Part shown: in pieces, positions 1 through 8,904 of the stretch
How the letters are laid out: each line of letters begins with the position of its first letter
Numbering within the stretch: position 1 is the stretch's first letter
Source: Schlesneria paludicola DSM 18645
Lineage (GTDB): Bacteria; Planctomycetota; Planctomycetia; Planctomycetales; Planctomycetaceae
Reading direction: 5' to 3'
DNA length: 64,000 nt
Assembly: GCA_945862235.1 (NCBI GenBank)
Contig: CAMAYU010000004.1
Span: 1-64,000, forward strand
The notes under the pieces: generated by a model
What the model was told of the DNA's origin: nothing
Databases searched by the model: none
The model's input: the letters and a program-made list of their open reading frames with translations, nothing else
Translations under genes and position numbers: made by a program

Positions 1-110
1 GCTCCCAACTGTTGCAGCACGTTGACGGTGACAGTTGCCCGCGCGACGATTTCCTGAATGTCGGCGTTCGTATGCTGACGGTCGTACTCGACATCAATGC
101 GTGTGGCCAT
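1..110 (-). CDS. Hypothetical protein, N-terminal part only
   Basis: This gene runs off the left edge and is missing from the ORF track because it is incomplete. An ATG at 110 on the minus strand opens a frame starting MATRIDVEYDRQHTNADIQE, with no stop before the edge. A purine-rich stretch (GGAGAAAGGG) lies about 7 nt upstream and can act as a ribosome binding site. The same frame is also open upstream to at least 440, where a GTG occurs, so a longer protein is possible. I do not recognise the family. Confidence 0.45.
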   Translation of the reverse strand, partial: MATRIDVEYDRQHTNADIQEIVARATVTVNVLQQLG

Positions 111-481
111 GACAGAACCCTTTCTCCAAGCGACGAGTCGGAACCTCGCGATCGCCGCACGGCGGTAGCCAAATCGGGCCGCATTGTCGCTGAGAGATTT
201 GAAGAATCGCCAAACGGATTCTGAGTTCTTGGAGAAGACACCCCGTTTCAACCAGCCACGCATCTTCTGCCAGAGATACGAACGGGTTTCCACCTGTGGC
301 AGTCCGGCTACTCCCAGCCGCCAGCGAGTCTTCACCAGCGCCACGTCCGTCTGGGTCTGCGGATCCTCAGATTCCCCAGCGGCAAACGACTTCCCCCCAG
401 CGACGCGGCCGGAAATCGTGGAATTCAAGCTGGAAAACACGCAAACCAGCGTTTGGCACGCCAGTTCAGAGCCGCCGTCGC
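111..481. other. Spacer with an unassigned open minus-strand frame
   Basis: No gene can be assigned with confidence. The minus strand stays open in the frame of the edge gene (about 440 to 111) and would encode a basic, Trp-rich segment containing RSYLWQKMRGWLKRG. It could be an N-terminal extension of that gene or chance. The plus-strand ORFs here (12-224, 184-552, 296-598) have unlikely compositions and run into the hairpin repeat, so they look spurious. Confidence 0.3.
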
Positions 482-567
482 GTAGGGTGCGTGGAGTCTT
501 CGGAACGCACCGGAATCGACAGCTCGGCCATAATCGTGGTGCGTTTCGATGACTCAACACACCCTAC
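482..567. repeat. Foldback repeat A, copy 1
   Basis: The left arm GTAGGGTGCGTGGAGTCTTC (from 482) pairs with the right arm ending CAACACACCCTAC (538-567), around a 26-nt centre. A second, better-conserved copy lies at 681-771. Confidence 0.8.
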
Positions 568-880
568 GACAATTAGCCAATGCTGTTCATGCCATTAGCA
601 CGCGGGCGTTCAGCTTGTCCGCGAGCGTGCCGACGAGGTCATTGAGCAGGTCGAGCGAGGCGTTGGCTTCGTCGAGTCTTGTAGGGTGCGTTGAGTCCTC
701 GAAACGCACCGCACCGCAGGTGTCGCCAACATTGTGATCAGGGTGCGTTTCGAGGACTCAACACACCCTACGACAATCAGCCAATGCTGTTCATGCCATT
801 AGCACGCGGGCGTTCAGCTTGTCCGCGAGCGTGCCGACGAGGTCATTGAGCAGGTCGAGCGAGGCGTTGGCTTCGTCGAG
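541..880. repeat. Direct duplication, 204-bp period, 1.7 copies
   Basis: Bases 541-676 recur at 745-880 with an offset of exactly 204 and only a few mismatches in the hairpin arm. The duplicated unit holds the right arm of foldback repeat A plus the 3' end of the aminotransferase gene. Foldback A copy 2 (681-771) lies between the two gene ends. Confidence 0.9.
587..676 (-). pseudogene. Duplicated 3' tail of the aminotransferase gene
   Basis: These 90 bases are identical to 791-880, which is the last 29 codons plus the TGA stop of the intact aminotransferase next door. The fragment has no start and is cut at 676, where foldback repeat A copy 2 begins almost at once. It is a non-functional gene end left by the 204-bp duplication. 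Perfect identity implies a recent event or ongoing gene conversion. Confidence 0.85.
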
Positions 881-2200
881 CGTGATCGTCAGCGGGGGGC
901 TGACGCGGAGGACTTTGCCCGCGAGTGCGCCCAGCAAATGAATGCCGACTCCGTCTCGGCCGAGGTAGCAGGCTTCGACGATCTTCGCGGCGACCTCGCC
1001 CGGTGTGAGCGATCCGACCGCGTTGCACTCGAAGCCGAAGACGAGGCCCTCGCCCCGGACGTGATTGACGAGGCCGGTCAGCTTCAACTGGTCGAGCTTC
1101 TTCAGGAAGAGGGGCGTTAACTCGCGGACGTGCTTCAGGACGTCGGTCGATTCGAACTCATCGAGCGTCGCGAGGACCGCCGCGCACGACAGCGGGTTGG
1201 CGCTCCACGTGTCGGACACTTCGCCGTACTTCATCACGTCGAAGGCATCACAGCGCGACACGACTGCTGCGACGGGGACGCCGTTACCGAGGCCCTTCCC
1301 CAGCACAACCATGTCCGGCTCGACGCCGTACTCCTCGAAGGCGTACATCGAACCGGTGCGACCGAAGTTGGCTTGCACTTCGTCGAAGATGAACAGCAAA
1401 TCCTTCTCGCGGCAGAACTGCTGGAGCATCTGGTGGTAGGCGGCCGTCGGATGAAAGCTGCCGCCTCCGCCGAGATACGGTTCGGTGATGAGGCACGTCA
1501 GCTTGCGACCGAACTGCCGCCAGAGGTCGTCCAGTTCGGCCCGGTACTTGGCGAGGTCAATCACGGATGGCTCGTAGCCGGCATCGATGATCTCGTCCAT
1601 CGGGAAGCTGATGAACTTCACGCGCGGGTCGCGTTCGGAGTCCTTCTCGGACCCGGTGACCGCGTTGGCGAGGCCCTTCTTTCCATGAAAGCCGTACCGC
1701 GTGGCAATGATCATGTCGCGCGTCTTGTCCCGCGCGAGACACGCCCACAGCGCCTTCTGAATCGCCTCCGACCCCGACGCCGCCCAGACGATTGTGTCGA
1801 GCCGCTCGCTCCCCTTCGACCGTTTGATGTTGGCCAACAGCCGCTGCACCGCCAGCACCTCGATCTCGGTGATGCCGTTGTACGCGGTCATGGTGACAGC
1901 GGGGACGTACTCGTCCGCTCGGGCCTCCGCTCCGAACAGCGCCTCAGCCGACCAACCCATCGACTTGGCAAAGTGCTGCATCCACCGCTTCGGGTTGTGC
2001 CCGAGATTCGCCACGAGCACGCCGGACGAATAGTCGAACAGCTTCCGCCCCTCGGGAGTCCAGTGATAAACGCCGGCCGACTTGGCAAACACAGCCTGAG
2101 ACGGCGTGAACGTCCGCAACGCGAGCGGCTCCCGCTCGGCCACGATCTGACGAACGGCATTGGATCTTGTTTCACCGGCGAACTGAATCGGCTGAGTCAT
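791..2200 (-). CDS. Class III (PLP-dependent) aminotransferase
   Basis: This is a 469-residue fold-type I, class III aminotransferase that would transfer an amino group between an amine or amino acid and a 2-oxo acid in the cytoplasm using pyridoxal phosphate. The family signature is present: DEVQANFGRTG (the Asp contacts the PLP ring nitrogen), followed by VVLGKGLGNG with the Schiff-base lysine. GSEAIQKAL matches the phosphate-binding region. Length is normal for the 4-aminobutyrate, ornithine and DAPA aminotransferase group. The substrate cannot be read from sequence and no pathway genes flank it. The last 30 codons are duplicated just downstream. Start is the ATG at 2200. Confidence 0.88.
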   Translation of the reverse strand: MTQPIQFAGETRSNAVRQIVAEREPLALRTFTPSQAVFAKSAGVYHWTPEGRKLFDYSSGVLVANLGHNPKRWMQHFAKSMGWSAEALFGAEARADEYVPAVTMTAYNGITEIEVLAVQRLLANIKRSKGSERLDTIVWAASGSEAIQKALWACLARDKTRDMIIATRYGFHGKKGLANAVTGSEKDSERDPRVKFISFPMDEIIDAGYEPSVIDLAKYRAELDDLWRQFGRKLTCLITEPYLGGGGSFHPTAAYHQMLQQFCREKDLLFIFDEVQANFGRTGSMYAFEEYGVEPDMVVLGKGLGNGVPVAAVVSRCDAFDVMKYGEVSDTWSANPLSCAAVLATLDEFESTDVLKHVRELTPLFLKKLDQLKLTGLVNHVRGEGLVFGFECNAVGSLTPGEVAAKIVEACYLGRDGVGIHLLGALAGKVLRVSPPLTITLDEANASLDLLNDLVGTLADKLNARVLMA

Positions 2201-2243
2201 GAAAGGTTTGTGCTTTCTCTAAATGGCTCTATTGGAAAGTGGT

Positions 2244-2531
2244 TCATAGCAGTCTGTCGCGATCTCTAGCACCATGCAGGACTCGCACGATCAAAACGTT
2301 CATGGCTTCGTGTCGGTAATAGATCACGTAGTTGCCGACCAGCGTGAATCGGAGTCCCGGCCGAATCTCATCACAGGCTTCGCCGAATTCCGGGTTGTGG
2401 CCAACGATGCGAAACTTCTCGGTCATGCGGAGTCGTACATTTCGAGCAGCAGCCCGATTGTCACGAGCGATGTATTTGAGAATCGACTTGATGTCCTCGC
2501 GCGCCAACGGCGAGACGGTGTACCTTGGCAT
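2244..2531 (-). CDS. RelE/ParE-type toxin of a type II TA pair
   Basis: This small basic protein of about 95 residues opens PRYTVSPLAREDIKSILKYI and ends with the family's YRHE...VLIVRVLHGARD pattern, typical of the RelE/ParE superfamily. Members either cleave ribosome-bound mRNA or poison gyrase; sequence alone does not tell which. The ATG at 2531 overlaps the antitoxin stop (TGATG), so the two are translationally coupled. The track's start at 2534 is a GTG one codon earlier. The antitoxin-first order is usual. Confidence 0.85.
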   Translation of the reverse strand: MPRYTVSPLAREDIKSILKYIARDNRAAARNVRLRMTEKFRIVGHNPEFGEACDEIRPGLRFTLVGNYVIYYRHEAMNVLIVRVLHGARDRDRLL

Positions 2532-2803
2532 CACGCGCTCCGTGACTCAGTAGCCAGTTCACGTTCGTACTCTGCGTCGATCTCATCGAAAAAAGACTCA
2601 AGCTCATCGTCGTCACAATTGATGCCTCGCCCGGCATCGAGTTCCGCCTGCCCAAGGTCAATCTCAGCACGTAGTCCGCGTACCCGCTTCGCCTGCAATA
2701 GACGAACCGCGTCACAAACCAAATCCCCTTCAGACGGATAGCGTCCCTGAGACAACTCGGCATCGACGAAACGCTTCAATTCAGGGGGAAACGCGATGGA
2801 CAT
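2531..2803 (-). CDS. ParD/CopG-like antitoxin
   Basis: This is the partner of the RelE/ParE-type toxin just downstream. I place the start at the ATG at 2803, because GAGGAG sits 7 nt upstream of it, giving 90 residues beginning MSIAFPPELKRFVDAEL. That pattern matches the N-terminal ribbon-helix-helix seen in ParD-type antitoxins, followed by YPSEGDLVCDAVRLLQ. The C-terminus is strongly acidic (DDDELESFFDEID), as expected of a segment that wraps the toxin. It probably binds its own promoter. Confidence 0.82.
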   Translation of the reverse strand: MSIAFPPELKRFVDAELSQGRYPSEGDLVCDAVRLLQAKRVRGLRAEIDLGQAELDAGRGINCDDDELESFFDEIDAEYERELATESRSA

Positions 2804-2862
2804 GACATCACTCCTCATTCGGTCGCTTGCAGGACACTCGTCATTGAAAAGGCAACTTCAAC

Positions 2863-4143
2863 CTAGACTCGCCCCGAATACAACACAATTGGCTCGGCCT
2901 TGCCCGGCCGATACAGAGTCAGCCCGCCGTGTGAGTCGTTGACACGAACCACGCAGTCGGGTTCACCGGCGGCGTGGCGTTCGAGGATCGCTTCGAGGGC
3001 TTGGACGGCCGCGACCGATTGCCGGTCGGCGGCGAGGTCGTTGTACGAGAGAGCCTGAACTTCGGCGAGTCGCTGCGGTTCGTCAGCCCCCGCGCCAGAA
3101 AACTTCACGTAGGCGAGTTCCCGCGCGAACCGTTCGAGGACTTCGATGCCGTAGCCGCGCTGAGACCGCTCGCCCCACGGCTCGAGGAACGTGCCGTTGT
3201 AGTGGTTGTTGACGGTGATCTTCCGTTTGAGCGGTGTCTCACCCTCGACCGTCAGTTCGACGCCGCGCTTGCGCGAGTGACCGTTCCAGACGCCGTTGTC
3301 GAAGCGGAACTGAACTTCCTGCTCGACGTAGCCGGGGAAGTTGTCGGGCGTGACCCACGACGTGTGGATGTCAAACGCGGCGTCGCGGCCCGAGTCGTAC
3401 TCGTAGACCATCCGCATCTGAGTGCTGTCCCACGTCGGCCCGTCCTTCGGCCCGACCAACCCGCGCTGGCCCGTCGCCGTGATCGTCTTCAGCCTCCCGC
3501 CAAACGTGAAGTCGATCAGCTTGATGTAGTGACAGGCGACGTAAGTACCGGGGTTGCGACCCACGATCCACTCGGCAAACTGCCCGCCCGAAATCGACTT
3601 CGGTTCCAGCAGCGAGCAGTATCCCGTGTTGACGTGCTTCAGAACCTGATCGTGAACCAGCGTCCGCAGCTTCTTGTGATCGGGGTCGAGCAACTTGTGA
3701 TAGACCACCTTCGCGAGCCGGTTCTTCGAGTGAGCCAATTCAACCAGCTCGTCCAACTCTTGCAGCCTCAGCACCGAAGGCTTTTCGATCAGCACGTGCG
3801 CCCCCGCTTCGAGCGCCGCCTTCGCCGCGCCAAAGTGCCGGTCATCGGGTGAAGCCACACAAACGAAATCAACTCCCGCTGCAAGCATCTTCGCGACCGA
3901 GTCCGCTCCCGCATGAGAAACAAACGGATGGATCGCGTTTCCCGCCGCCCGCTTGTACGCCTCAGCCCGCGTCCCCGTACGAGTCGCCACCGCCACCAGT
4001 GGCACGCTGACATCACCAAACCGCCGGTCATAAAGCCCCTCGCGGTGAGTCCGCTCAAAGAACGGCCGGTAGGTCTCGTCGAAGATCATCCCCATGCCGA
4101 CCATGCCGGCGCGGAGGGAGTTGGTTGATTCGGGACTCGTCAT
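2863..4143 (-). CDS. Gfo/Idh/MocA family oxidoreductase
   Basis: This 426-residue NAD(P)-dependent oxidoreductase of the glucose-fructose oxidoreductase/inositol dehydrogenase family would act on a sugar or sugar derivative. The N-terminal Rossmann segment begins RAGMVGMGMIFDETY. The family EKP motif occurs as HVLIEKPSVLRL, where the Lys normally contacts cofactor and substrate. There is no Tat or Sec signal, so it is cytoplasmic. It is transcribed divergently from a TIM-barrel sugar isomerase/epimerase, a frequent partner in planctomycete sugar catabolism. GAGGTG lies 8 nt before the ATG. Confidence 0.87.
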   Translation of the reverse strand: MTSPESTNSLRAGMVGMGMIFDETYRPFFERTHREGLYDRRFGDVSVPLVAVATRTGTRAEAYKRAAGNAIHPFVSHAGADSVAKMLAAGVDFVCVASPDDRHFGAAKAALEAGAHVLIEKPSVLRLQELDELVELAHSKNRLAKVVYHKLLDPDHKKLRTLVHDQVLKHVNTGYCSLLEPKSISGGQFAEWIVGRNPGTYVACHYIKLIDFTFGGRLKTITATGQRGLVGPKDGPTWDSTQMRMVYEYDSGRDAAFDIHTSWVTPDNFPGYVEQEVQFRFDNGVWNGHSRKRGVELTVEGETPLKRKITVNNHYNGTFLEPWGERSQRGYGIEVLERFARELAYVKFSGAGADEPQRLAEVQALSYNDLAADRQSVAAVQALEAILERHAAGEPDCVVRVNDSHGGLTLYRPGKAEPIVLYSGRV

Positions 4144-4185
4144 GCGTAGACACCTCGTTGGTCACACGGACTGGCTAAAGCGAAG

Positions 4186-4230
4186 CCCCCTCACCCTAGC
4201 CCTCTCCCCGCAAGGCGGGGGCGAGGGGAC
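4186..4230. repeat. Foldback repeat B, copy 1
   Basis: The motif CCCTCACCCTAGCCCTCTCC followed by CCGC...GCGGGGGCGAGGGGAC forms a GC-rich hairpin. It lies between two divergent genes. Six more copies occur at 6282, 26780, 33759, 55107, 60103 and 60252. Confidence 0.85.
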
Positions 4231-4329
4231 CAGACGCGAGCTTGCATCTGCGGCTGCTAAGCCCAAGAATCGCCGACGCTTTCTCGCAAAGCAAGCTACT
4301 TCATTGATCGACTTCCTGAGTGAGACACT

Positions 4330-5349
4330 ATGACAACCAAGCCTTCCATCATCCTTTCCGCGTTCGCCGATGAGTCGGCCAATTCCAAGACGGCCGTTGA
4401 ACAGTTTGCCGCCTTGGCGGCGATTGGGCTTCAGTATTACTCGCCTCGGTTTGTCGATGTGACGGGGGCGGGGAAGGTCAAACATGTGACTGAGTTGGAT
4501 GGCGATGAACTGGCTCGGTTGGTGAAATTGCAGGCTGACTATGGGATGAAGGTGACGAGCATCGGGGCGCGATTAGGCAAGGTGAAGTTGCTCGATGTCG
4601 AGGACGGGTCGCACAACAAGTTTGTCCCCGATGCGCAGTATCACGCGGGGGACGTGGCGGCGACGATTCATGCGGCGCAGGCGTTGGGGGCGAAATTGAT
4701 TCGCGGGTTCTCGTTCTATCATCCGAAGGGGGAAGATCCGGCGAAGTACGTGCAGCAGGCGGCGGATCGGTTGGGGCCGATCGTCGATTTGTGCGGTCAG
4801 GCGGGGTTGGTCTACGGGCTGGAGGTCGAGGCGAATCTCGTCGGACAGAACGGGCGGATGCTCGCCGCGCTGGCGAAGGCGATCGGGCGAGCGAACCTCG
4901 TCTGCATCTTCGATGGCGGGAACATCTCGTCGCAGAATCTGTCGCCGCTCGAGTGTCTGGCCGAGTACCGCGCGATGCGGGAATCGTTCGGTTGGATGCA
5001 CATCAAGGACTATCGCGTCGATCCGGGCCTCGTTTGGACCGGCGTGGTCAATGAGGAGATGCTCAAGAACTTCGTGCCGTGCGATGTCGGCGATTCGGGT
5101 CACGAACTGATCCTGCGAGATTTGAAGGAGCATCTCCCCGCGATCGACGCCAAGATGAAACAGCTCGGAGCGCCGGGAGTCTTCTTGGAACTCGAGCCGC
5201 ATCTCAAGGGGGGCGGCCAATTCGGCGGCTTCAGTGGCCCGGACGGAATGGGTGTCGCGGTGAGGTCGCTCTGCCGGCTGCTCGATTACGTCGAGATCGA
5301 CTACAAACTGCGCGACTTCGACGACATCAAAGCAGCTCGCGGGTTCTGA
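4330..5349 (+). CDS. Sugar phosphate isomerase/epimerase (xylose-isomerase-like TIM barrel)
   Basis: This 339-residue protein has the layout of the AP-endonuclease-2/xylose-isomerase-like TIM-barrel family. Recognisable elements are [10 protein letters not shown] at strand 1, [16 protein letters not shown] with the metal-ligand Glu, [25 protein letters not shown] with the His/Asp ligands, and [13 protein letters not shown] near the end. Such enzymes bind a divalent metal and interconvert sugars or inosose derivatives. It is divergent from a Gfo/Idh/MocA oxidoreductase, with which it may share a pathway. The exact substrate is unknown. Confidence 0.85.
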   Translation: MTTKPSIILSAFADESANSKTAVEQFAALAAIGLQYYSPRFVDVTGAGKVKHVTELDGDELARLVKLQADYGMKVTSIGARLGKVKLLDVEDGSHNKFVPDAQYHAGDVAATIHAAQALGAKLIRGFSFYHPKGEDPAKYVQQAADRLGPIVDLCGQAGLVYGLEVEANLVGQNGRMLAALAKAIGRANLVCIFDGGNISSQNLSPLECLAEYRAMRESFGWMHIKDYRVDPGLVWTGVVNEEMLKNFVPCDVGDSGHELILRDLKEHLPAIDAKMKQLGAPGVFLELEPHLKGGGQFGGFSGPDGMGVAVRSLCRLLDYVEIDYKLRDFDDIKAARGF

Positions 5350-5401
5350 AGAAGTTGAACCACGAAATTCGCGAAAGACACGAAAAGAAAGTTGGTGCGG
5401 A

Positions 5402-6220
5402 ATGACTTCGAAACGTTCGTCTGTTCGGTTGTGCTGCGTCTTTTGTGCGCTGATCAGTGGGTTGCTCTGGCTGCTCATCACGGGGGGCATCTACACGACG
5501 GAGGCGGTGGCGCAGGAGAAAGCTGACGCGGCGAAGCCCGATGTCACGAAGTCCGAAGACGGACGGTACGAGTTCCGGAAGGAGCACGATCCGAACGGGC
5601 AGGGGAAGTTTTACATGGGGCGTGAGCTGGCGATGGTCATGTCGTTTCACGGTGCCCCGTGGTTGGAGCGGCCTGAACGGGAGGAGGAAGAGCGGTTGAG
5701 TACGCTCGTCGCGCAACTGGGTCTGAAGCCGGGAATGGTCGTCGCGGATGTCGGTGCCGGGTCGGGCGTCCTCTCGTTAATGATGGCTCACGAAGTCGGC
5801 GAGAAGGGGAAGGTGCTGGCCATCGACATCCAACAAGAGATGCTCGACCTGCTCGGCGACAAGATCATGAACAACAAGATCAAGAACGTCGAACTGGTCC
5901 TCGGGACAGAGAAGTCACCGAAATTGAAAGAGGCGTCGATCGACCTCGCTCTGATGGTCGATGTCTATCACGAGTTTGAGTACCCGTATGAGATGACACT
6001 CGAGCTGGCAAAGGCTCTCAAGCCGGGTGGTCGCATCGCGTTCGTCGAGTACCGGCGCGAAGACCCGCAGGTCCCAATCAAGCTCGTCCACAAGATGACC
6101 GAGGCGCAGGTGAAGAAGGAAATCACACTCCCCGAGTTCGGCCTGAAGTGGAAGGAGACGATCGACAAACTGCCGCGCCAGCACATCGTCGTCTTCGAGC
6201 GGCCGGTGATGAAGCCGTGA
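5402..6220 (+). CDS. Exported or membrane-anchored class I SAM methyltransferase
   Basis: This 272-residue protein starts with a hydrophobic signal or anchor (LCCVFCALISGLLWLLITGG), followed after about 60 residues by a Rossmann methyltransferase domain. Motif I is VVADVGAGSGVLS, with the acidic residue after strand 2 in VLAIDIQQEM and motif IV as LALMVDVYHEFEYP. Proteins of this type are common in planctomycetes; the substrate is unknown. The export signal is odd for a SAM-dependent enzyme and raises the question of whether SAM is available where it ends up. It lies 52 bp after the isomerase gene, on the same strand. Confidence 0.8.
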   Translation: MTSKRSSVRLCCVFCALISGLLWLLITGGIYTTEAVAQEKADAAKPDVTKSEDGRYEFRKEHDPNGQGKFYMGRELAMVMSFHGAPWLERPEREEEERLSTLVAQLGLKPGMVVADVGAGSGVLSLMMAHEVGEKGKVLAIDIQQEMLDLLGDKIMNNKIKNVELVLGTEKSPKLKEASIDLALMVDVYHEFEYPYEMTLELAKALKPGGRIAFVEYRREDPQVPIKLVHKMTEAQVKKEITLPEFGLKWKETIDKLPRQHIVVFERPVMKP

Positions 6221-6281
6221 TGGCAAGTGGTCGAAGTCCGGCTAGAAGACAAGCCGAACTTCAAACGTCGCACCCGACAAG

Positions 6282-6320
6282 ACCCCTAACCCTCTCCCCG
6301 CAGATCCGGGGCGAGGGGAC
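6282..6320. repeat. Foldback repeat B, copy 2
   Basis: CCCCTAACCCTCTCCCCGC, a short centre, then CGGGGCGAGGGGAC. Same family as 4186-4230. Confidence 0.8.
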
Positions 6321-6806
6321 AATGCGAGGCACGGCCCACGGCCCACAAAGAAAACAATCGCCGTCGCCAAGGCGAGGGGGTGGCTTGACGACGGCGGTCG
6401 CGGGTTGCCGTTCCCACGGCTTCGAGTTGGACCAGACGGGCGCGGCCCATCATGGTGACTTGTTGTCGATGTTGGATGAAAGGTGACGATCAATCCGCAC
6501 GGAGTGTTCTTGTTGTGTTGTTCCGTGTTGCGTCTGGTGCGGGATCATCCCCGTTCGCTTCAGGGACAAACCTCGTTGTGACACAAGGCTCGCCCATCAG
6601 CCCGACAACCTGCTCCCGTCTCTCCCCGCATCACGCGGTTCAATCCGGTACGTGTGTTATCGGGCTGCCCTTCAGCACACTGCACCGGTTTCACTCGATG
6701 TCTCGAAGCACGGCTTTTTCCCGTTTCGCCTGTCAATCACGGTAAGCCGGTTGTGCCGAGTTTCCGGCGGGCCTGGAGCTGTCGCATCAACAACCGTCGA
6801 ATCGTG

Positions 6807-6880
6807 ATGAGCCGGACGCCGTCGGCCCCGGACACGCCGTCGAAGAATCCGGGGCCTAACGGCCAATGGCACCCGGCTCA
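6807..6880. repeat. Foldback repeat C, degenerate copy
   Basis: The arms TGAGCCGGACGCCGTCGGCC and the segment ending TGGCACCCGGCTCA pair around GGCCCCGGA/TCCGGGGCC. They match the better copies at 9460-9656 and 48562-48636. Confidence 0.7.
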
Positions 6881-6985
6881 CCAACACCAAACCCACAAAT
6901 CACGCCGGTAATTGATGAGCCGGCCCTAACTCAGTCGCGTGCGAATGAACGTCGTCATCAAGCCAAATTCCATTGAGAGATTCGC

Positions 6986-7639
6986 ATGTCGTCCGATGAA
7001 CTTGAGACCGGCGAACCGTCCTCAGAGGAAGAGCAGCCGAAGCCGTTTCTCGGTCGAGGCGAGTTTCTGCGCATCGCGGCGTACTGCCAGGGGGGCTTGC
7101 TGATCGTGACGATCGTGCTGGCTTGGCTAGCGGGGATCGACTTGCTCGCCCAACTTCAGTTCACGCCAGCGGCCGTGTTGTGGGGAGTCGGTGCCACGCT
7201 GCCGATGCTGCTGCTGTTTGCCGTGGCGCATCGTTTTCCAGTTGGCCCGTTTCGAGGTGTGAAGGATTTTCTGTCCGACACGCTCGGCCCGACCCTTTGC
7301 GAATGCCACTGGCTCGACCTCGCGTTCCTGTCGCTGTTGGCTGGCGTCTCAGAAGAAATGTTCTTTCGCGGTGTCGCGCAGTCCTGGCTCACGGCGACGT
7401 GCGGCATCACTGCCGCGCTGATCGTCAGCAACATTCTGTTTGGTTTGGCTCACTCAGTGTCCGTGTTCTATGTCGTGCTGGCCGGGTTACTCGGGATGTA
7501 CCTCGCGGCGGTCTACACGATCACAGGTGAGTCCAATCTCGTCCCGCCGATCGTCTGCCATGCGCTCTACGACTTCGTGGCCCTGTCGGTCTATCGGATG
7601 GAGGCGATGAGGGCACGGCAAGATTCCGGCACGGAGTAG
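6986..7639 (+). CDS. CPBP family intramembrane metalloprotease
   Basis: This 217-residue multi-pass membrane protein belongs to the CPBP (CAAX protease and bacteriocin-processing, Abi/Rce1-like) family. Motif 1 is SEEMFFRGVAQSWL, giving the catalytic EExxxR. Motif 2 is FGLAHSVSVFYVV with the His, and motif 3 is PPIVCHALYDF with the second His. About five hydrophobic segments surround these. Members cleave within or near the membrane; the target here is unknown. GAGAG precedes the ATG. Confidence 0.88.
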   Translation: MSSDELETGEPSSEEEQPKPFLGRGEFLRIAAYCQGGLLIVTIVLAWLAGIDLLAQLQFTPAAVLWGVGATLPMLLLFAVAHRFPVGPFRGVKDFLSDTLGPTLCECHWLDLAFLSLLAGVSEEMFFRGVAQSWLTATCGITAALIVSNILFGLAHSVSVFYVVLAGLLGMYLAAVYTITGESNLVPPIVCHALYDFVALSVYRMEAMRARQDSGTE

Positions 7640-7659
7640 TGGTCGGACAACTTGAGATC

Positions 7660-7757
7660 GCGGGGTTGTTCAACAACTAGCCCAACGCGCAAGCGAGGGC
7701 AAACCGTTGTCGAAAGTGAAGCCCTCGCTTGCGCGTCGGGCTAGTGATGAACCCCGC
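7660..7757. repeat. Foldback repeat D
   Basis: The core arms CTAGCCCAACGCGCAAGCGA and GCCCTCGCTTGCGCGTCGGG pair, and outside them GCGGGGTT (left) pairs with AACCCCGC (right). It lies between two convergent genes, so it may also end transcription. Confidence 0.8.
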
Positions 7758-7828
7758 AATACAACGCTGTTCGACCAGTAGTCGCCGCACGCCACCAACA
7801 AATCCTGTCGCGCACCGAACTCGGTCCA

Positions 7829-8896
7829 TCAAACCTGTTCGATCAACCGCGAGACAGCCTCACCCACTTCGTGCGTCTTCGCGGTTCCGCCGAGGTCCGG
7901 AGTGCGGGGGCCTCGCGTGCGAAGGAGTTCCGAGACCGCAGCGTGGATCGCTTGCGATGCTGCCAGCTCACCGAGATGGTCGAGCATCATCGCTGCCGAC
8001 AGGATTGCGGCGAGCGGGTTGGCGATCCCCTTCCCCATGATGTCCGGCGCGGAACCGTGGACCGGCTCGAACAAGCTCGGATGACGCCGTGTCGGCTCGA
8101 TGTTGCCGCTCGCGGCGAGGCCCATGCTGCCGACGATGATCGCCGAGAGATCGGTCAGGATGTCGCCAAACAGATTGCTCGCGACGACGACATCGAAGCT
8201 CTCGGGCCTCCGCACGAACTCCATCACCGCGCGATCCACGAGCAGTGACTCAGTTTCGATCTGCGGGTATTCGAGCGCGACGGCGGCGAAGACTTCGTCC
8301 CACAAGACCATGCCGTAGCCCTGAGCGTTGCTCTTCGTGATCGAAGCGACGCGATGACGCGGCCGGGTGATCGCCTTCTCAAACGCGGCCCGGATGATTC
8401 GCTCGCAGCCGCGCCGCGTGAAGACCGACGTTTGAATCGCGACATCGTGGCTCGAGCCTTGATAGACACGACCGCCGACGTTGGCGTACTCACCCTCGGT
8501 GTTCTCACGAAAGACGAGCATGTCGATCGAGCCGGGCACCTTGCTGTGCAGCGGGCTGTCCACGCCGTCGTACAGATACGCGGGACGCAGGCAAACGCAC
8601 TGGTCGAAGCGGCGGCGAATCGGCAGCAACAAGCCGTTCAACGTGATGTGGTCCTGCACGCGCGGATGACCGACCGCTCCGAGCAACATCGCATCGTACT
8701 TGGCCAGTTCATCAAGGAACTCGGGCGGAGCCATTCGCCCGTGAGCGAAGTAGTAGTCAGTCCCCCATGGGAACTCGGTCCACGCGATGTGCGAGCCGAC
8801 ACGCAGCACTGCGGCGTCTGCCGCGCGCTTTGCTTCGCGAGTCACTTCGGGGCCGATGCCGTCTCCGCCAATCACGGCGATGCGCTGTGTCGTCAT
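7829..8896 (-). CDS. Isocitrate/isopropylmalate dehydrogenase family, TtuC-like
   Basis: This 355-residue protein belongs to the beta-decarboxylating dehydrogenase family, NAD- and divalent-metal-dependent. The N-terminus RIAVIGGDGIGPEV is the family start, and FRENTEGEYANVGG is the substrate-binding Arg region. SNLFGDILTDLSA carries the metal-binding Asp residues, and LFEPVHGSAPDIMGKG is the cofactor loop. Details such as GTDYYFAHGRM and the hydrophobic pattern fit tartrate dehydrogenase-type (TtuC) proteins better than a leucine-pathway LeuB. No leuC/leuD neighbours are present, so I leave the symbol blank. Confidence 0.82.
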   Translation of the reverse strand: MTTQRIAVIGGDGIGPEVTREAKRAADAAVLRVGSHIAWTEFPWGTDYYFAHGRMAPPEFLDELAKYDAMLLGAVGHPRVQDHITLNGLLLPIRRRFDQCVCLRPAYLYDGVDSPLHSKVPGSIDMLVFRENTEGEYANVGGRVYQGSSHDVAIQTSVFTRRGCERIIRAAFEKAITRPRHRVASITKSNAQGYGMVLWDEVFAAVALEYPQIETESLLVDRAVMEFVRRPESFDVVVASNLFGDILTDLSAIIVGSMGLAASGNIEPTRRHPSLFEPVHGSAPDIMGKGIANPLAAILSAAMMLDHLGELAASQAIHAAVSELLRTRGPRTPDLGGTAKTHEVGEAVSRLIEQV

Positions 8897-8904
8897 GAAC
8901 GTCC

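Larger units (their letters stand above)
6221..6985. other. Long intergenic region rich in repeats
   Basis: I see no convincing gene in these 765 bases. The short ORFs on both strands are inconsistent with the codon pattern of neighbours. The region holds foldback repeat B copy 2 (6282-6320) and a degenerate copy of foldback C (6807-6880). The rest is unassigned. Confidence 0.55.

Noticed and set aside
1130-2269. 379-residue plus-strand ORF
   Set aside because: It is the antisense shadow of the class III aminotransferase, whose motifs are clear on the minus strand; its composition is Arg/His-rich without a family pattern.
2974-3852. 292-residue plus-strand ORF
   Set aside because: Shadow of the Gfo/Idh/MocA gene.
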